From the NCBI GenBank assembly GCA_905479655.1, contig CAJQNK010000014.1:1-50752 (forward strand): a stretch of 50,752 nucleotides of DNA. The letters run 5' to 3'. Position numbers and translations under genes: made by a program. Below, in pieces: positions 38,755 through 46,611 of this stretch (within the stretch, counting starts at the first letter, position 1; every line of letters starts with the position of its first letter). Source of the stretch: an uncultured bacterium. Lineage in GTDB: Bacteria; Acidobacteriota; Thermoanaerobaculia; Multivoradales; JAHEKO01. A model generated the notes under the pieces. The model was not told where the DNA came from, ran no database searches, and worked only from the letters and a program-made list of their open reading frames with translations.

Positions 38755-39604
38755 CGCGCAGCTCGCGGAGTCGCTCCAGGTCGCGACGGTGCCCGGCCCG
38801 GTTCTCTCCGGAGGGGGTCTCGAGGACCAGCGGCAGGCCGGAGAATCGCGGGTCGGAAACGAGCCAGCCGAAGGGCTCGATCCCGATCTCGCCGTCGCCC
38901 AGGTTGGCGTGGCGGTCGCGGGCCGAGCCGCAGGGGTGCCGGGAGTCGTTCAGGTGGACGCACCGGACCGCGTCGGCGTCGAGGCGCCGGTCGATCTCCG
39001 TGGTCAGGGCCGAGTAGCCACGCTTCTCGTGGATCGGGTAGCCCGCCGCGAACAGGTGACAGGTGTCCAGGCACACGCCGAGGTTGGCCGGTCGGCCGAG
39101 GCGGTCGAGGACCCAGCCCAGCTGTTCGAGGTCGCTTCCGAGGGTGGTGCCCTGGCCGGCCGTCGTCTCGAGCAGGAGGCGGGTTCGGAGTTGCTGTCGC
39201 CGGTCGAGGATGTGCTCGAGCGACTCGGCCACGAGCCGCAGGCCCGCCTCCGGTCCGGCACCCCGGTGGGAGCCCGGATGGACGATCAGCGAGTCGATCC
39301 CCAGCAGGTCGCAGCGGTCGAGCTCCCGGCCGAGCGTCTCCCTGGAGCGCTCGAGGATCTCGGCGTCCGTCGCCGCGAGGTTGATGAGATAGGTGGCGTG
39401 GGCGACGACGGCCCCGACCTCCGAGGCCGCCAGGGCGCGGTGGAAGGCGTCGACCTCGTCTCCTGGCAGCGGTCTGAGAGCCCACTGATGCGGGCTCTTC
39501 ACGAAGACTTGGATCGCCTCGCAGGTGAGCTCCTCAGCGCGCGGTATCGCCCGTCGGAGGCCGCCGGCGGCGGAGACGTGGGCACCGAGGAGTGGTGGGC
39601 GCAT
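38738..39604 (-). CDS. nfo: Endonuclease IV (AP endonuclease)
   Basis: A 288-residue TIM-barrel enzyme that cuts DNA 5' to abasic sites using three zinc ions. The family signatures are all present: LGAHVSAAGGL at the N-terminus, HPGSHRGAG, LLLETTAGQGTTLG, GVCLDTCHLFAAGY, HLNDSRHPCGSARDRHANLG and LVLETPSG. The ATG at 39604 is chosen because a GGAGG precedes it and MRPPLLGAHVS fits the usual start; the longer frame to 39685 would run into the divergent PASTA gene. Gap to that gene is 53 bases. Confidence 0.93.
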   Translation of the reverse strand: MRPPLLGAHVSAAGGLRRAIPRAEELTCEAIQVFVKSPHQWALRPLPGDEVDAFHRALAASEVGAVVAHATYLINLAATDAEILERSRETLGRELDRCDLLGIDSLIVHPGSHRGAGPEAGLRLVAESLEHILDRRQQLRTRLLLETTAGQGTTLGSDLEQLGWVLDRLGRPANLGVCLDTCHLFAAGYPIHEKRGYSALTTEIDRRLDADAVRCVHLNDSRHPCGSARDRHANLGDGEIGIEPFGWLVSDPRFSGLPLVLETPSGENRAGHRRDLERLRELRARPAG

Positions 39605-39640
39605 GGGCCGATCCTCCCACAGGCCCGCCGCCTCCCGGGC

Positions 39641-39649
39641 TGCTAGACT
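39641..39649 (+). promoter_or_regulatory. Extended -10 box before the PASTA gene
   Basis: TGCTAGACT ends 8 bases before the ATG at 39658 in a 53-base divergent gap, so the transcript would start at or near the initiation codon. Confidence 0.5.
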
Positions 39650-39657
39650 CCCGGCCC

Positions 39658-40401
39658 ATGTTGGCGAAGCTGTGGCGCGGAGCACTCTGGTTGGCCTTCG
39701 CCGGCGTGCTCATGACTCTCTTCGTGGCCAGCGGCTACCTCTCGTTCAACCTCTTCGTGCGGCGTGGGGTCACGAAGGTGCCGGATCTCGTGGGACTGTC
39801 CCACGAGGAGGCGACCACGGCCCTGGTCGACCAGGGCCTGAAGGGGCGTCTGCTCGAGGAGTCGGCGCGCTTCGACGAGGAGGTGCCGCGTGGGAGGGTG
39901 GGGACCCAGGATCCGGCGGCGGGGAGCATGGTCAAGCGGGGCAGCCGGATCGATCTCGTGCCGTCTCTCGGGCCGGAGCGGGTGGCCGTGCCGGATCTGC
40001 GTGGCCAGCCGCTCCACTCTGCCCAGCTGGCGCTGACCGGGTCGGGGCTGACCCTGGGCCGCGCGATCGGCGTGTTCAGCGGCTCGGCCTCCCCCGGCGT
40101 GGTGGTGGATCAGGTGCCGCCCTCCGGCGACCTCGCCAGTCCGGAGGAGAGCGTCGATCTGTTCGTCAGCCTGGACAGTCGCCTCGACGTCTTCCTGATG
40201 CCCGACCTGGTCTATCGGCGCTACACTGCGGTACGGGCGGAGTTCGAGCGCCGGGGCTTCCGTTTCGGTGGCGTCAAGTTCGAGCCCTACGAGGGCGTCG
40301 CGTCCGGCACGATCCTTCGCCAGTTCCCCCTTTCCGGTCACGCCCTGCGCCCGCGGGACGTGATCTCGCTGGTGGTGGCGGCCGACCCGCCGGCTTCCTG
40401 A
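39658..40401 (+). CDS. Membrane-anchored PASTA-domain protein
   Basis: A 247-residue protein with a short cytosolic N-terminus, one membrane helix (~8-30, GALWLAFAGVLMTLFVASGY) and about three extracytoplasmic PASTA repeats: KVPDLVGLSHEEATTALVDQ (~40-102), AVPDLRGQPLHSAQLALTGS (~109-175) and MPDLVYRRYTAVRAEFERRG (~180-245). PASTA repeats bind peptidoglycan or muropeptides in kinases and penicillin-binding proteins. There is no kinase or transpeptidase domain here, so this is a PASTA-only protein that may act as a wall sensor or scaffold. It is followed 29 bases later by rpe. Confidence 0.85.
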   Translation: MLAKLWRGALWLAFAGVLMTLFVASGYLSFNLFVRRGVTKVPDLVGLSHEEATTALVDQGLKGRLLEESARFDEEVPRGRVGTQDPAAGSMVKRGSRIDLVPSLGPERVAVPDLRGQPLHSAQLALTGSGLTLGRAIGVFSGSASPGVVVDQVPPSGDLASPEESVDLFVSLDSRLDVFLMPDLVYRRYTAVRAEFERRGFRFGGVKFEPYEGVASGTILRQFPLSGHALRPRDVISLVVAADPPAS

Positions 40402-40430
40402 GCCCGACCGAGAGTTCCCGAGAACGCCCC

Positions 40431-41093
40431 ATGCTGCTCGCCCCATCGATCCTCGCGGCCGATCCCGCGAACTTCGCCTCGGCCCTCGATCTGTGCGCCG
40501 AGGGAGGAGCTGACCTCGTCCACGTGGACGTCATGGACGGCCACTTCGTTCCCAACCTGAGTTTCGGGCTCCCGGTCCTCGAGGCCCTGGCCACCCGCAG
40601 CGACCTGCCGATGGACGTCCACCTGATGGTGTCGAACCCGGAGCGGCTCCTCGATCGGTACCTCGAGGCCGGAGCGGCCTGGGTGTCGGTACACTGGGAG
40701 GCGGCGACCCATCTGGACCGGCTCTTGCAAAGGATTCGGGAGGGTGGGGCGCGCGCCGGGGTGGCCCTCAACCCCGCGACGCCGACCGAGGTTCTGGTCG
40801 ATGTGCTCGAGGCTCTCGACTTCGTCCTCGTCATGTCGGTCAACCCGGGCTTTGCGGGCCAGCGTTTCCGTCCCTACGCACTGAACAAGGCCCGGAAGCT
40901 GGCCAGCGAGATCCGGCATCGCGGCCTGGAGGTGATGATCGAGATGGACGGGGGGATCGGAGCGGACAACGTCCGACAGGTCGTCGATGCGGGGGTGGAG
41001 ATCTGCGTCGCCGGATCGGCGGTCTTCGGGCACCCCGATCCGGTGGCCGCGATGGCCGAGATTCGGCGCAACGGGCGAACGGAGAGAGCATGA
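40431..41093 (+). CDS. rpe: Ribulose-phosphate 3-epimerase
   Basis: A 220-residue TIM-barrel enzyme interconverting ribulose-5-phosphate and xylulose-5-phosphate in the pentose phosphate pathway. Metal and catalytic residues are in HVDVMDGHFVPN (His31, Asp33), DVHLMV (His64) and EMDGGI (Asp173); the phosphate loop is AGSAVFG and MSVNPGFAGQ is the flexible loop. Length is normal. Stop and next start overlap as ATGA. Confidence 0.96.
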   Translation: MLLAPSILAADPANFASALDLCAEGGADLVHVDVMDGHFVPNLSFGLPVLEALATRSDLPMDVHLMVSNPERLLDRYLEAGAAWVSVHWEAATHLDRLLQRIREGGARAGVALNPATPTEVLVDVLEALDFVLVMSVNPGFAGQRFRPYALNKARKLASEIRHRGLEVMIEMDGGIGADNVRQVVDAGVEICVAGSAVFGHPDPVAAMAEIRRNGRTERA

Positions 41094-41833
41094 GAGTCGA
41101 AATCCACCGACTCGTCGCGTGTGCGGCGATCGTTTTGGCGGCCTGTGGCGGACCCAGGGAGGATCCGCTCCTGCGGCTCTCCGCGGACGAGGCCCTCGCC
41201 GAGGGCAAGGCGCTCATGGAGAGGGAGAAGTGGCGGAGCGCCCGGGAGCACCTGGACCACGCGTTCTCGATCGCTCCCAACTCGGCGCAGGGCCGGGAAG
41301 CGCTCCTCCTCTCGGCCGATACCCTGTTCTTCGAGGGGGGGAACAGCTTCATCAAGTCCGAGGCCAAGTACCGCGACTTTCTGAACCGCTTCCCGACGAG
41401 CAACCGTGCGGACTACGTGCAGTTCCAGATCGCCAATTCGCTGTTCGAGCGGATGGAGAAGCCCGATCGTGACCAGACGGTGACACGCGAGGCGGAGGAC
41501 GCCTTCCGGGACCTGATCGCCCTCTACCCGACGAGCGAGTACGTGGAGCGGGCGAGGGAGGCGGTGGTCCTGGTGGAGGGCAACCTCGCGGAACACGAGT
41601 ACCTGGTCGGCTACTTCTACCTCCGGTTCCGGCTGCCGGCGGCGGCCGCGGATCGATTCGAGGGGCTCCTGGAGTCCTTCCCGGCGTACTCGGAGGTCGA
41701 CAAGATCCTGTACCACCTGGGGATCGCCTACCGGCGAACCGATCAGGAGGAGAAGGCGCAGGAGGTCTTCGCCCGGCTGACCTCCGAGTACGGTGACAGC
41801 GAGTGGGCGTCGCAGGTGGGGAAGGCGAAATGA
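41090..41833 (+). CDS. bamD: Outer membrane assembly lipoprotein BamD (YfiO)
   Basis: A 247-residue lipoprotein with a lipobox LAAC (Cys19). About five TPR-like helical pairs span residues 30-245: ALAEGKALMEREKWRSAREH, YRDFLNRFPTSNRADYVQFQ, AEDAFRDLIALYPTSEYVER, FRLPAAAADRFEGLLESFPA and EKAQEVFARLTSEYGDSEW. The spacing between PTS-type turns matches BamD, a core part of the machine that inserts beta-barrel proteins in the outer membrane. It is coupled to cpoB (ATGA overlap) and to rpe. Confidence 0.85.
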   Translation: MRVEIHRLVACAAIVLAACGGPREDPLLRLSADEALAEGKALMEREKWRSAREHLDHAFSIAPNSAQGREALLLSADTLFFEGGNSFIKSEAKYRDFLNRFPTSNRADYVQFQIANSLFERMEKPDRDQTVTREAEDAFRDLIALYPTSEYVERAREAVVLVEGNLAEHEYLVGYFYLRFRLPAAAADRFEGLLESFPAYSEVDKILYHLGIAYRRTDQEEKAQEVFARLTSEYGDSEWASQVGKAK

Positions 41834-42636
41834 CCCGTTATCGGGCACTCCTGGCGCTCGTCCTGACGACCCTCGTGTCGGGCGCATGCTCGTCGATGCC
41901 GGGCGCCGCCACGGACGACGACGTCGTCGAGCTACGGCGCCGGATCCACGAGCTCCAGCTCCGCACCACCATGGCGGAGGAGGAGATCGACCATCTGAAG
42001 GGGCGGATCGGCGAGCTCGAAGGCGCCCAGGGGGAGGGTCGGGCCGACACGGGGACGGAAGGCGTGGACCGGGCCCCGGTCGTCGAGGCGGACCCCGTCC
42101 GCGCGCAGCCTCCGGCCATGATCGAGGAGACCGATCTGGATCCGCCGCCGGTCGCGAGAGCCGAGGTCGTCCCGGAGGGAGTAGCGCCCAGGGAGCCCGA
42201 GGCCGGCGCGGCGATCACGGGGACCACGGCTCCGTCGGGTGGCGGTCTCGGCCCGGTGAGCGCCGCGGGCCAGGAGCTCTACGATCGGGGGTACACGCTG
42301 TTCCACCAGGGACGGTACGTCGACTCCGAGTCGACCTTCCAGCGTTTCCTCCAGGGGTGGCCCGACACGGAGCTCGCCGACAACGCCTGGTACTGGATCG
42401 GCGAGGCCCGATTCGCCCGCGACGACATCTCGGGTGCGCTCGCCGCCTTCAGCGAGGTGGTGCGGCGCTACGGGTCGGGCAACAAGGCGCCCGACGCCCT
42501 CTTCAAGGCTGGGCGGTGCCAGGAGCGGCTGGGCGATGTCCAGGGCGCCCGGTCGACCTACCAGGAGGTGCTGCGGCTGTTTCCCCAGACCGCGGCGGCG
42601 GTGAGCGCTCAGGAGGGTCTCGACTCGCTGCGCTGA
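41830..42636 (+). CDS. cpoB: CpoB/YbgF-like TPR lipoprotein
   Basis: A 268-residue lipoprotein (lipobox SGAC, Cys20). Residues 32-66 form a coiled coil (DDDVVELRRRIHELQLRTTM...), as in the trimerisation segment of YbgF/CpoB. A proline- and alanine-rich linker follows to about residue 145, then three TPRs: YDRGYTLFHQGRYVDSESTF, YWIGEARFARDDISGALAAF and FKAGRCQERLGDVQGARSTY. CpoB coordinates outer-membrane constriction with wall synthesis through Tol and PBP1B. No tol or pal genes are next to it here. A strong hairpin follows the stop. Confidence 0.85.
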   Translation: MTRYRALLALVLTTLVSGACSSMPGAATDDDVVELRRRIHELQLRTTMAEEEIDHLKGRIGELEGAQGEGRADTGTEGVDRAPVVEADPVRAQPPAMIEETDLDPPPVARAEVVPEGVAPREPEAGAAITGTTAPSGGGLGPVSAAGQELYDRGYTLFHQGRYVDSESTFQRFLQGWPDTELADNAWYWIGEARFARDDISGALAAFSEVVRRYGSGNKAPDALFKAGRCQERLGDVQGARSTYQEVLRLFPQTAAAVSAQEGLDSLR

Positions 42637-42651
42637 GCCCTGCGGAGCGTC

Positions 42652-42679
42652 CAACCCTCAAGTATGACTTGAAGGGTTG
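42652..42679 (+). terminator. Hairpin after cpoB, possible terminator
   Basis: CAACCCTCAAGT (42652-42663), loop ATG, ACTTGAAGGGTTG (42667-42679) form a stem of 12 base pairs with one bulged base. There is no T-run after it, so intrinsic termination is uncertain; it sits between the cpoB stop and the next promoter. Confidence 0.5.
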
Positions 42680-42690
42680 CCGTCTAAGTC

Positions 42691-42719
42691 TTGACAGCTC
42701 AATGGAAAAGGACTACGCT
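42691..42719 (+). promoter_or_regulatory. Sigma-70-type promoter of the LysM gene
   Basis: TTGACA (42691-42696), 17 bases, TACGCT (42714-42719). The start point would be near 42726, leaving a leader of about 135 bases, the longest inferred in this window. Confidence 0.7.
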
Positions 42720-42762
42720 GCCTAGGTAAGCTGCCAAGGTGTCAGTCCACGATTTCAGGAGG

Positions 42763-42849
42763 CTTCACCACTTGCCCAGGACACCCGAGCGGAGCGATCG
42801 GAGAGGTCTTCCGGCGTCCGGCACCGTGTGTCCGCCAGGATTGGTGAAG
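42763..42849 (+). promoter_or_regulatory. Leader hairpin that could mask the ribosome binding site of the LysM gene
   Basis: CTTCACCACTTGCCCAGGAC (42763-42782) can pair with GTCCGCCAGGATTGGTGAAG (42830-42849), with a few mismatches. The downstream arm covers GGTGAAG and abuts AGGAGGC just before the ATG at 42861, so folding would hide the ribosome binding region. Confidence 0.45.
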
Positions 42850-42860
42850 GAGGCGGGGCC

Positions 42861-44018
42861 ATGAAGCGATCGCTGCTCGGACTCATGATGCTCATCCTGT
42901 GGGCAGCCCCCGGGCTGTCCGCCGATTCGCCTCCGCGCGACCTGCGGCTCGCGGGGGACCACTGGACCGCCTGGGATCCACCGACGGAGTTCCCGCAGGG
43001 GGCGGAACTCCACGTCATCGAAGTGGGCGACACGCTCTGGGATCTCGCGAGTCGTTTCTACGGCGACGCTTACCTCTGGCCCCAGCTCTGGGAGCGCAAT
43101 CGCTACATCCTGGACGCCCACTGGATCTACCCCGGCGACCCCCTGATCGTGGACGTCGAGGTCGTTCCGATGGAGCAGGTCGCCGGCCTGCCGGTCGACG
43201 ACGGCGAGCCCCGGGAGGACCAGGGGAAGAGCGGCGTCCGGCTGGGGACGGCCAATTCTGCGCCCGTGCCTCTGGGCAACGAGGCGGACATCTACTGCTC
43301 CGGTTACCTGGGGCCGGTCGACGAGTCCTTCGGTTACAGCATCGTCGGTTCGGAGTACGGGGCGATGGCGCCGACCCTCTCCGTGCGCTCCGGTGGGCTC
43401 GAGCTCGGCTACGGGCGCCACGACACCGTTAAGGTCGCCCTGTCGGATGGCGACATCGTCTATCTGGACGGCGGGCGGGCCGGTGGCCTGGCTCCCGGCA
43501 GCCAGTTCACGGTGGTCCATCCCGAGGAGGTGGTCCGTCATCCGGCGAGCGGCGACGTCGTCGGCCGGCTGTATCGGTACGAGGGCCGCATTCGCGTCCT
43601 CTCCGTCCAGGAGCAGACGGCGATCGGCGAGGTCATCCACGCGTGCGACGGCGTCCTCGTCGGCGCCTTCCTGCAGCCGTTCGAGCCCGAGCCCATCCCG
43701 CTGGCCCGGCGCACTCCGGTGCGGCCGGTGAACTACCCGGCCGCCGCCTCGTCGCTGGTGGGCTCGCCGGTCATCGTGGAGTCGAACGACCGGGTCGTAT
43801 CCCTCGGTCAGGGCCACCTCGTCTACATCGATCACGGCTCCAACCAGGACGTGGTCCCAGGCGACCTGTTCACGATCTACCGGCGCAACCGTGACGGCCT
43901 GCCGCCGGTTGTCATCGGCGAGCTCGCGGTGCTCTCCGTGCAGCCGGACACTGCGGTCGCGAGGATCCTCGAGTCCCGGTTCACGGTCTACGTGGGCGAC
44001 CTCCTCGACCCCAAGTAG
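42861..44018 (+). CDS. Exported LysM-domain protein
   Basis: A 385-residue protein with a signal peptide (hydrophobic 5-20, cleavage near LSA21). A LysM domain spans residues ~51-97 (HVIEVGDTLWDLASRFYGDA then YLWPQLWERN and IYPGDPLIVD). The large C-terminal part (100-385) is mainly beta-strand and holds two similar halves, one with DIVYLDGGRAGGLAPGSQFT and IGEVIHACDGVLVGAFL, the other with HLVYIDHGSNQDVVPGDLFT and VARILESRFTVYVGDLL. These look like small barrel modules that might bind wall or outer-membrane partners. Exact function unknown; attachment to peptidoglycan is likely. It has its own promoter and a long structured leader. Confidence 0.85.
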   Translation: MKRSLLGLMMLILWAAPGLSADSPPRDLRLAGDHWTAWDPPTEFPQGAELHVIEVGDTLWDLASRFYGDAYLWPQLWERNRYILDAHWIYPGDPLIVDVEVVPMEQVAGLPVDDGEPREDQGKSGVRLGTANSAPVPLGNEADIYCSGYLGPVDESFGYSIVGSEYGAMAPTLSVRSGGLELGYGRHDTVKVALSDGDIVYLDGGRAGGLAPGSQFTVVHPEEVVRHPASGDVVGRLYRYEGRIRVLSVQEQTAIGEVIHACDGVLVGAFLQPFEPEPIPLARRTPVRPVNYPAAASSLVGSPVIVESNDRVVSLGQGHLVYIDHGSNQDVVPGDLFTIYRRNRDGLPPVVIGELAVLSVQPDTAVARILESRFTVYVGDLLDPK

Positions 44019-44071
44019 AGCGGTCGAGCGGGGCCGGTCGAGGCCGGCCCCGCCGGCTCGCGGGAGCAGTG

Positions 44072-44080
44072 TGATAGGGT
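44072..44080 (+). promoter_or_regulatory. Extended -10 box upstream of the Fis-type gene
   Basis: TGATAGGGT lies 53 bases after the LysM stop and would give a leader of about 75 bases before the ATG at 44164. No -35. Confidence 0.4.
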
Positions 44081-44163
44081 CCTTTTTCGGCATCGACCGG
44101 GATCTCTGGGCCATGTTCGGACGTTGGCTCGCAGGGGCATGCGCTGGCAGGAGGCTTTTGGGG

Positions 44164-44412
44164 ATGAAGAGAAACCTCGGCAGTGAGCTCTACTACCTGG
44201 TGGACGAGCTCCAGGGGCAGGGTCTGACCCTCTCCCAGGCGCGAAGAGAGTTCGAGAGACAGTTCATCATGGCGTCCCTCCGGGCGCACGACGGCAACGT
44301 GACGCGCTCGGCTCGATCCCTGGGCGTTCACCGAAACACGCTGCACAACAAGGTCTCGGATCTGGGAATCTCCCCAACCGAGGCCGAAACGAAGGAAAGC
44401 CTGCGCCGCTGA
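44164..44412 (+). CDS. Small Fis-type helix-turn-helix protein
   Basis: An 82-residue protein. Residues ~22-70 (LTLSQARREFERQFIMASLR followed by DGNVTRSARSLGVHRNTLHN and KVSDLGI) match the Fis/HTH_8 domain found at the C-terminus of NtrC-type activators and in Fis itself. There is no AAA or receiver domain, so it is a stand-alone DNA-binding protein. The ATG at 44164 has AGGAGG 10 bases upstream; an in-frame GTG at 44072 coincides with the -10 box and is rejected. Possible roles are nucleoid structuring or local control of envelope genes. Confidence 0.8.
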   Translation: MKRNLGSELYYLVDELQGQGLTLSQARREFERQFIMASLRAHDGNVTRSARSLGVHRNTLHNKVSDLGISPTEAETKESLRR

Positions 44413-44614
44413 GGCGTCGGCCACCCCCTCCCACGGCCCGGGTCGAAGGACCTGGGCTCCGAAGCAACGAAGACCCTCCAAGACCCGACCCATCCAATCC
44501 GGACGTCCCCGGACGAGCGTCGAGCTCGCCCGCGGGGACCAGCTAGCCGTATCGAGGCCCCCTGGGCGCTCGATTCGGCGACTCCGGGTCTCGAGATACA
44601 GACTGGACCCCATC

Positions 44615-45376
44615 ATGAAACAGTCATTCAGACGCCGGCTGCCGAAGATCGTTGTCGGTACGGCGGTCTTCCTTCTGGTCTCCCTCTACTCCGCGACCTC
44701 CGTTCCCTCCGTTCAGGACGACTCCGTTCCCGAGCCGACGTCCGGCGAGATCCAGGACCTCCTCGATCTGTCGGAGTGGGTTCTGGGCATCGATGGCCAG
44801 CGCTCCCTCATGGACCTCGACCTGGCGGGAGCGATCCGCAACAGCCCCCGTGGGTTCGACCTGTTCCGTGATCTGCGGGACGAGAGACAGCGAAAGGATC
44901 GTCTGCGCAGCCTGCCGTTCGGCGGCCTGATCCTGGAGTCGGCCGCGCGCAACGACGTCGACGGCTTTCTGATCGCCGCAGTCGTCGAGGCCGAGTCCAG
45001 CTTCAACCCTTCGGCGGTCTCCCCGGCCGGCGCCGTCGGCCTCATGCAGGTGCTGCCTTCCACCGCCGACTTCGTGCGCATCGGAGCGAAGGACCCTCTG
45101 GAGCCCAAGACCAACCTGGAGGTCGGGACACGCTACCTGGGCTGGTTGCTGGAGCTCTACGACGGGGATCTCGAGCTCGCGCTGGCCGCGTACAACGCGG
45201 GGCCCGGGAATGTGAATCGCTACAGCGGGATTCCTCCGTTTCCCGAGACGGAGCGCTACGTCGAACGGGTCCTGACGACCTACGTCGACCACTATCGCTC
45301 CCTCTGGCGAGGCTCCGAGGAAGGCGAGTGGCTGTTCGGCCTACGCCGCAACGGCGGAGCGAACGACGGCGCCTAG
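44615..45376 (+). CDS. Lytic transglycosylase (SLT, lysozyme-like fold)
   Basis: A 253-residue envelope protein with an N-terminal membrane anchor or signal (IVVGTAVFLLVSLYSATS, 12-29) without a lipobox. The catalytic domain spans ~105-235: Glu127 in VVEAESSFNPSAVSPAGAVG, then LMQVLPSTA, NLEVGTRYLGWLLELYDGD and LALAAYNAGPGNVNRY with YVERVL. It cleaves peptidoglycan with formation of anhydro-muropeptides. The 202 bases upstream show no gene. Its last codons and the tatA stop share a 19-base sequence that recurs at 50629. Confidence 0.92.
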   Translation: MKQSFRRRLPKIVVGTAVFLLVSLYSATSVPSVQDDSVPEPTSGEIQDLLDLSEWVLGIDGQRSLMDLDLAGAIRNSPRGFDLFRDLRDERQRKDRLRSLPFGGLILESAARNDVDGFLIAAVVEAESSFNPSAVSPAGAVGLMQVLPSTADFVRIGAKDPLEPKTNLEVGTRYLGWLLELYDGDLELALAAYNAGPGNVNRYSGIPPFPETERYVERVLTTYVDHYRSLWRGSEEGEWLFGLRRNGGANDGA

Positions 45377-45389
45377 CCTGACCTTCTCA
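45371..45389. repeat. 19-base sequence repeated at 50629-50647
   Basis: GCCTAGCCTGACCTTCTCA is identical at both places. Here it covers the stop of the lytic transglycosylase gene and the stop of the convergent tatA gene; at the other site it lies at the right edge of the IS1380 element. The flanks do not match further. Confidence 0.6.
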
Positions 45390-45566
45390 CCGGGTGTCGT
45401 CGCGGTCCCGATCCCGGTCCTGGTTCTGGTCGTCCCGAATGCCCTTCTTGAAGTTCCGGATGCCCTCGCCCAGGCCCTTGCCGAGTTGCGGCAGCTTGGA
45501 CGCGCCGAAGATCAGGATGATGATCAACAGGATGACGAGCAGCTCTTGGACTCCGAGGCCGAACAT
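45387..45566 (-). CDS. tatA: Twin-arginine translocase subunit TatA/TatE
   Basis: A 59-residue membrane protein: short periplasmic N-terminus MFGLGVQEL, membrane helix ~8-20 ([12 protein letters not shown]), the hinge [14 protein letters not shown] and an amphipathic helix [13 protein letters not shown], then a charged tail (DRDRDRDD). TatA oligomers form the pathway for folded proteins such as cofactor-bearing oxidoreductases. ATG 45566 has GGAGGGAG upstream; an in-frame ATG at 45608 would add 14 residues before the conserved MFGLG. No tatB or tatC is adjacent. Confidence 0.92.
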   Translation of the reverse strand: MFGLGVQELLVILLIIILIFGASKLPQLGKGLGEGIRNFKKGIRDDQNQDRDRDRDDTR

Positions 45567-45620
45567 TCCCAGCTCCCTCCGGGTGCGAGCATCGCTTGGG
45601 GCGAACACCCCGAGCGGAGT

Positions 45621-46556
45621 TTAGCAGAGCCAGCTGCTCTCGATCCGGCGGATCCGGTCGGCGGCTTCGGGCAGCTCGCCGAGGTGGCCGACGGCCCGTT
45701 CCAGCGTCGGGCGGACGAGGGGCAGGTGGCGGCGGTTGCCTCGTTCGGCCGCACGAGCATACGTGCCGACGGCCTTCAGGCAGCGCTGCGCCGCCGTCCT
45801 GTGGAGCCGCTCGGTGGGCGCCGCTCCCAGAAGCTCGGCGACGCGCTTCGGATCCGGAAACAGGGTGTCGTTGAGCAGTGACGCCAGGTCGTAGTCCGGC
45901 GGAACGAGACGAAGGTCCTGGTGGTCGAGGACGACGAGGCCGCCGGTTCCCTGCGCGGGGATCAGGTTCCGGACCATGAAGTCGCGATGCCCGGGGACCG
46001 GAAGGTCGTCCGTCAACCGCCGACAGATCTCGTCGAACAACTCCTCGACCGCGTCGAGGCCGAGGGATTCACAGCGCCCGGTCGGACGGAGGAAGCTCGC
46101 CACTGTCTGGCCGAGCTCCCAACGGAGACTTGCCGCATCCAGCGGCGGGTTGAGCTCGGCCACGACCGGAGTCGGGAGCTCGGCGATCCTCCGGGCGACG
46201 CGGACCGCCTCCGGATACCAAGGGTCGATCCTCCGCCATTCCCCCCGGGCGACCTCGTGCAGGGTGCGTGGACCCGCGTCCTGCACCGCCATGAGGCCGC
46301 GCTCGAGGTCGACGGCCAGGATCTCGGGCACGTCGATTCCGGCTTCCGACAGCAGCCGCGTGGTGGCGACGAAACGGCGGCAGGCTCCGAGCTGATCGGG
46401 CGGATAGGAGACGGCGATGACGGACGAGCCGTCTTCCCCCTCCGAGCGGAAGTACCGACGGGCCGAGACATCTCCGGCCAGGGGCTCCGGGGAGAGCTGC
46501 GCTAGACCCTCCTCGCGCAGCCACGAGAGGACCAGCGCCTCGTCGTTCGTGCCCAC
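45621..46556 (-). CDS. AmgK-like sugar kinase (APH fold)
   Basis: A 311-residue kinase of the aminoglycoside phosphotransferase fold. HRDFMVRN at 190-197 is the catalytic loop and DHQD at 211-214 the metal site; LVPPDYDLASLLND is typical of the COG3178 group, whose member AmgK phosphorylates N-acetylmuramate and GlcNAc at the anomeric position in wall recycling. The usual partner murU is not adjacent, so the substrate is a family-based guess. GTG at 46556 is chosen because an upstream reading would run through the divergent promoter and next gene. Confidence 0.75.
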   Translation of the reverse strand: MGTNDEALVLSWLREEGLAQLSPEPLAGDVSARRYFRSEGEDGSSVIAVSYPPDQLGACRRFVATTRLLSEAGIDVPEILAVDLERGLMAVQDAGPRTLHEVARGEWRRIDPWYPEAVRVARRIAELPTPVVAELNPPLDAASLRWELGQTVASFLRPTGRCESLGLDAVEELFDEICRRLTDDLPVPGHRDFMVRNLIPAQGTGGLVVLDHQDLRLVPPDYDLASLLNDTLFPDPKRVAELLGAAPTERLHRTAAQRCLKAVGTYARAAERGNRRHLPLVRPTLERAVGHLGELPEAADRIRRIESSWLC

Positions 46557-46565
46557 GGCGGCAGT

Positions 46566-46594
46566 TTGACACACCCCGGAGGCAGGGGGATAAT
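46566..46594 (+). promoter_or_regulatory. Sigma-70-type promoter for the small unknown gene and rlmN
   Basis: TTGACA (46566-46571), 17 bases, GATAAT (46589-46594). The ATG at 46612 is 18 bases beyond the -10, so the leader is only about 10 bases. Confidence 0.75.
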
Positions 46595-46611
46595 CCGCTC
46601 GGGCACGAGCC

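Noticed and set aside
44072..44163. N-terminal extension of the Fis-type protein from GTG 44072
   Set aside because: The GTG lies in a -10-like box and lacks a ribosome binding site; ATG 44164 has AGGAGG at good distance and fits the domain.
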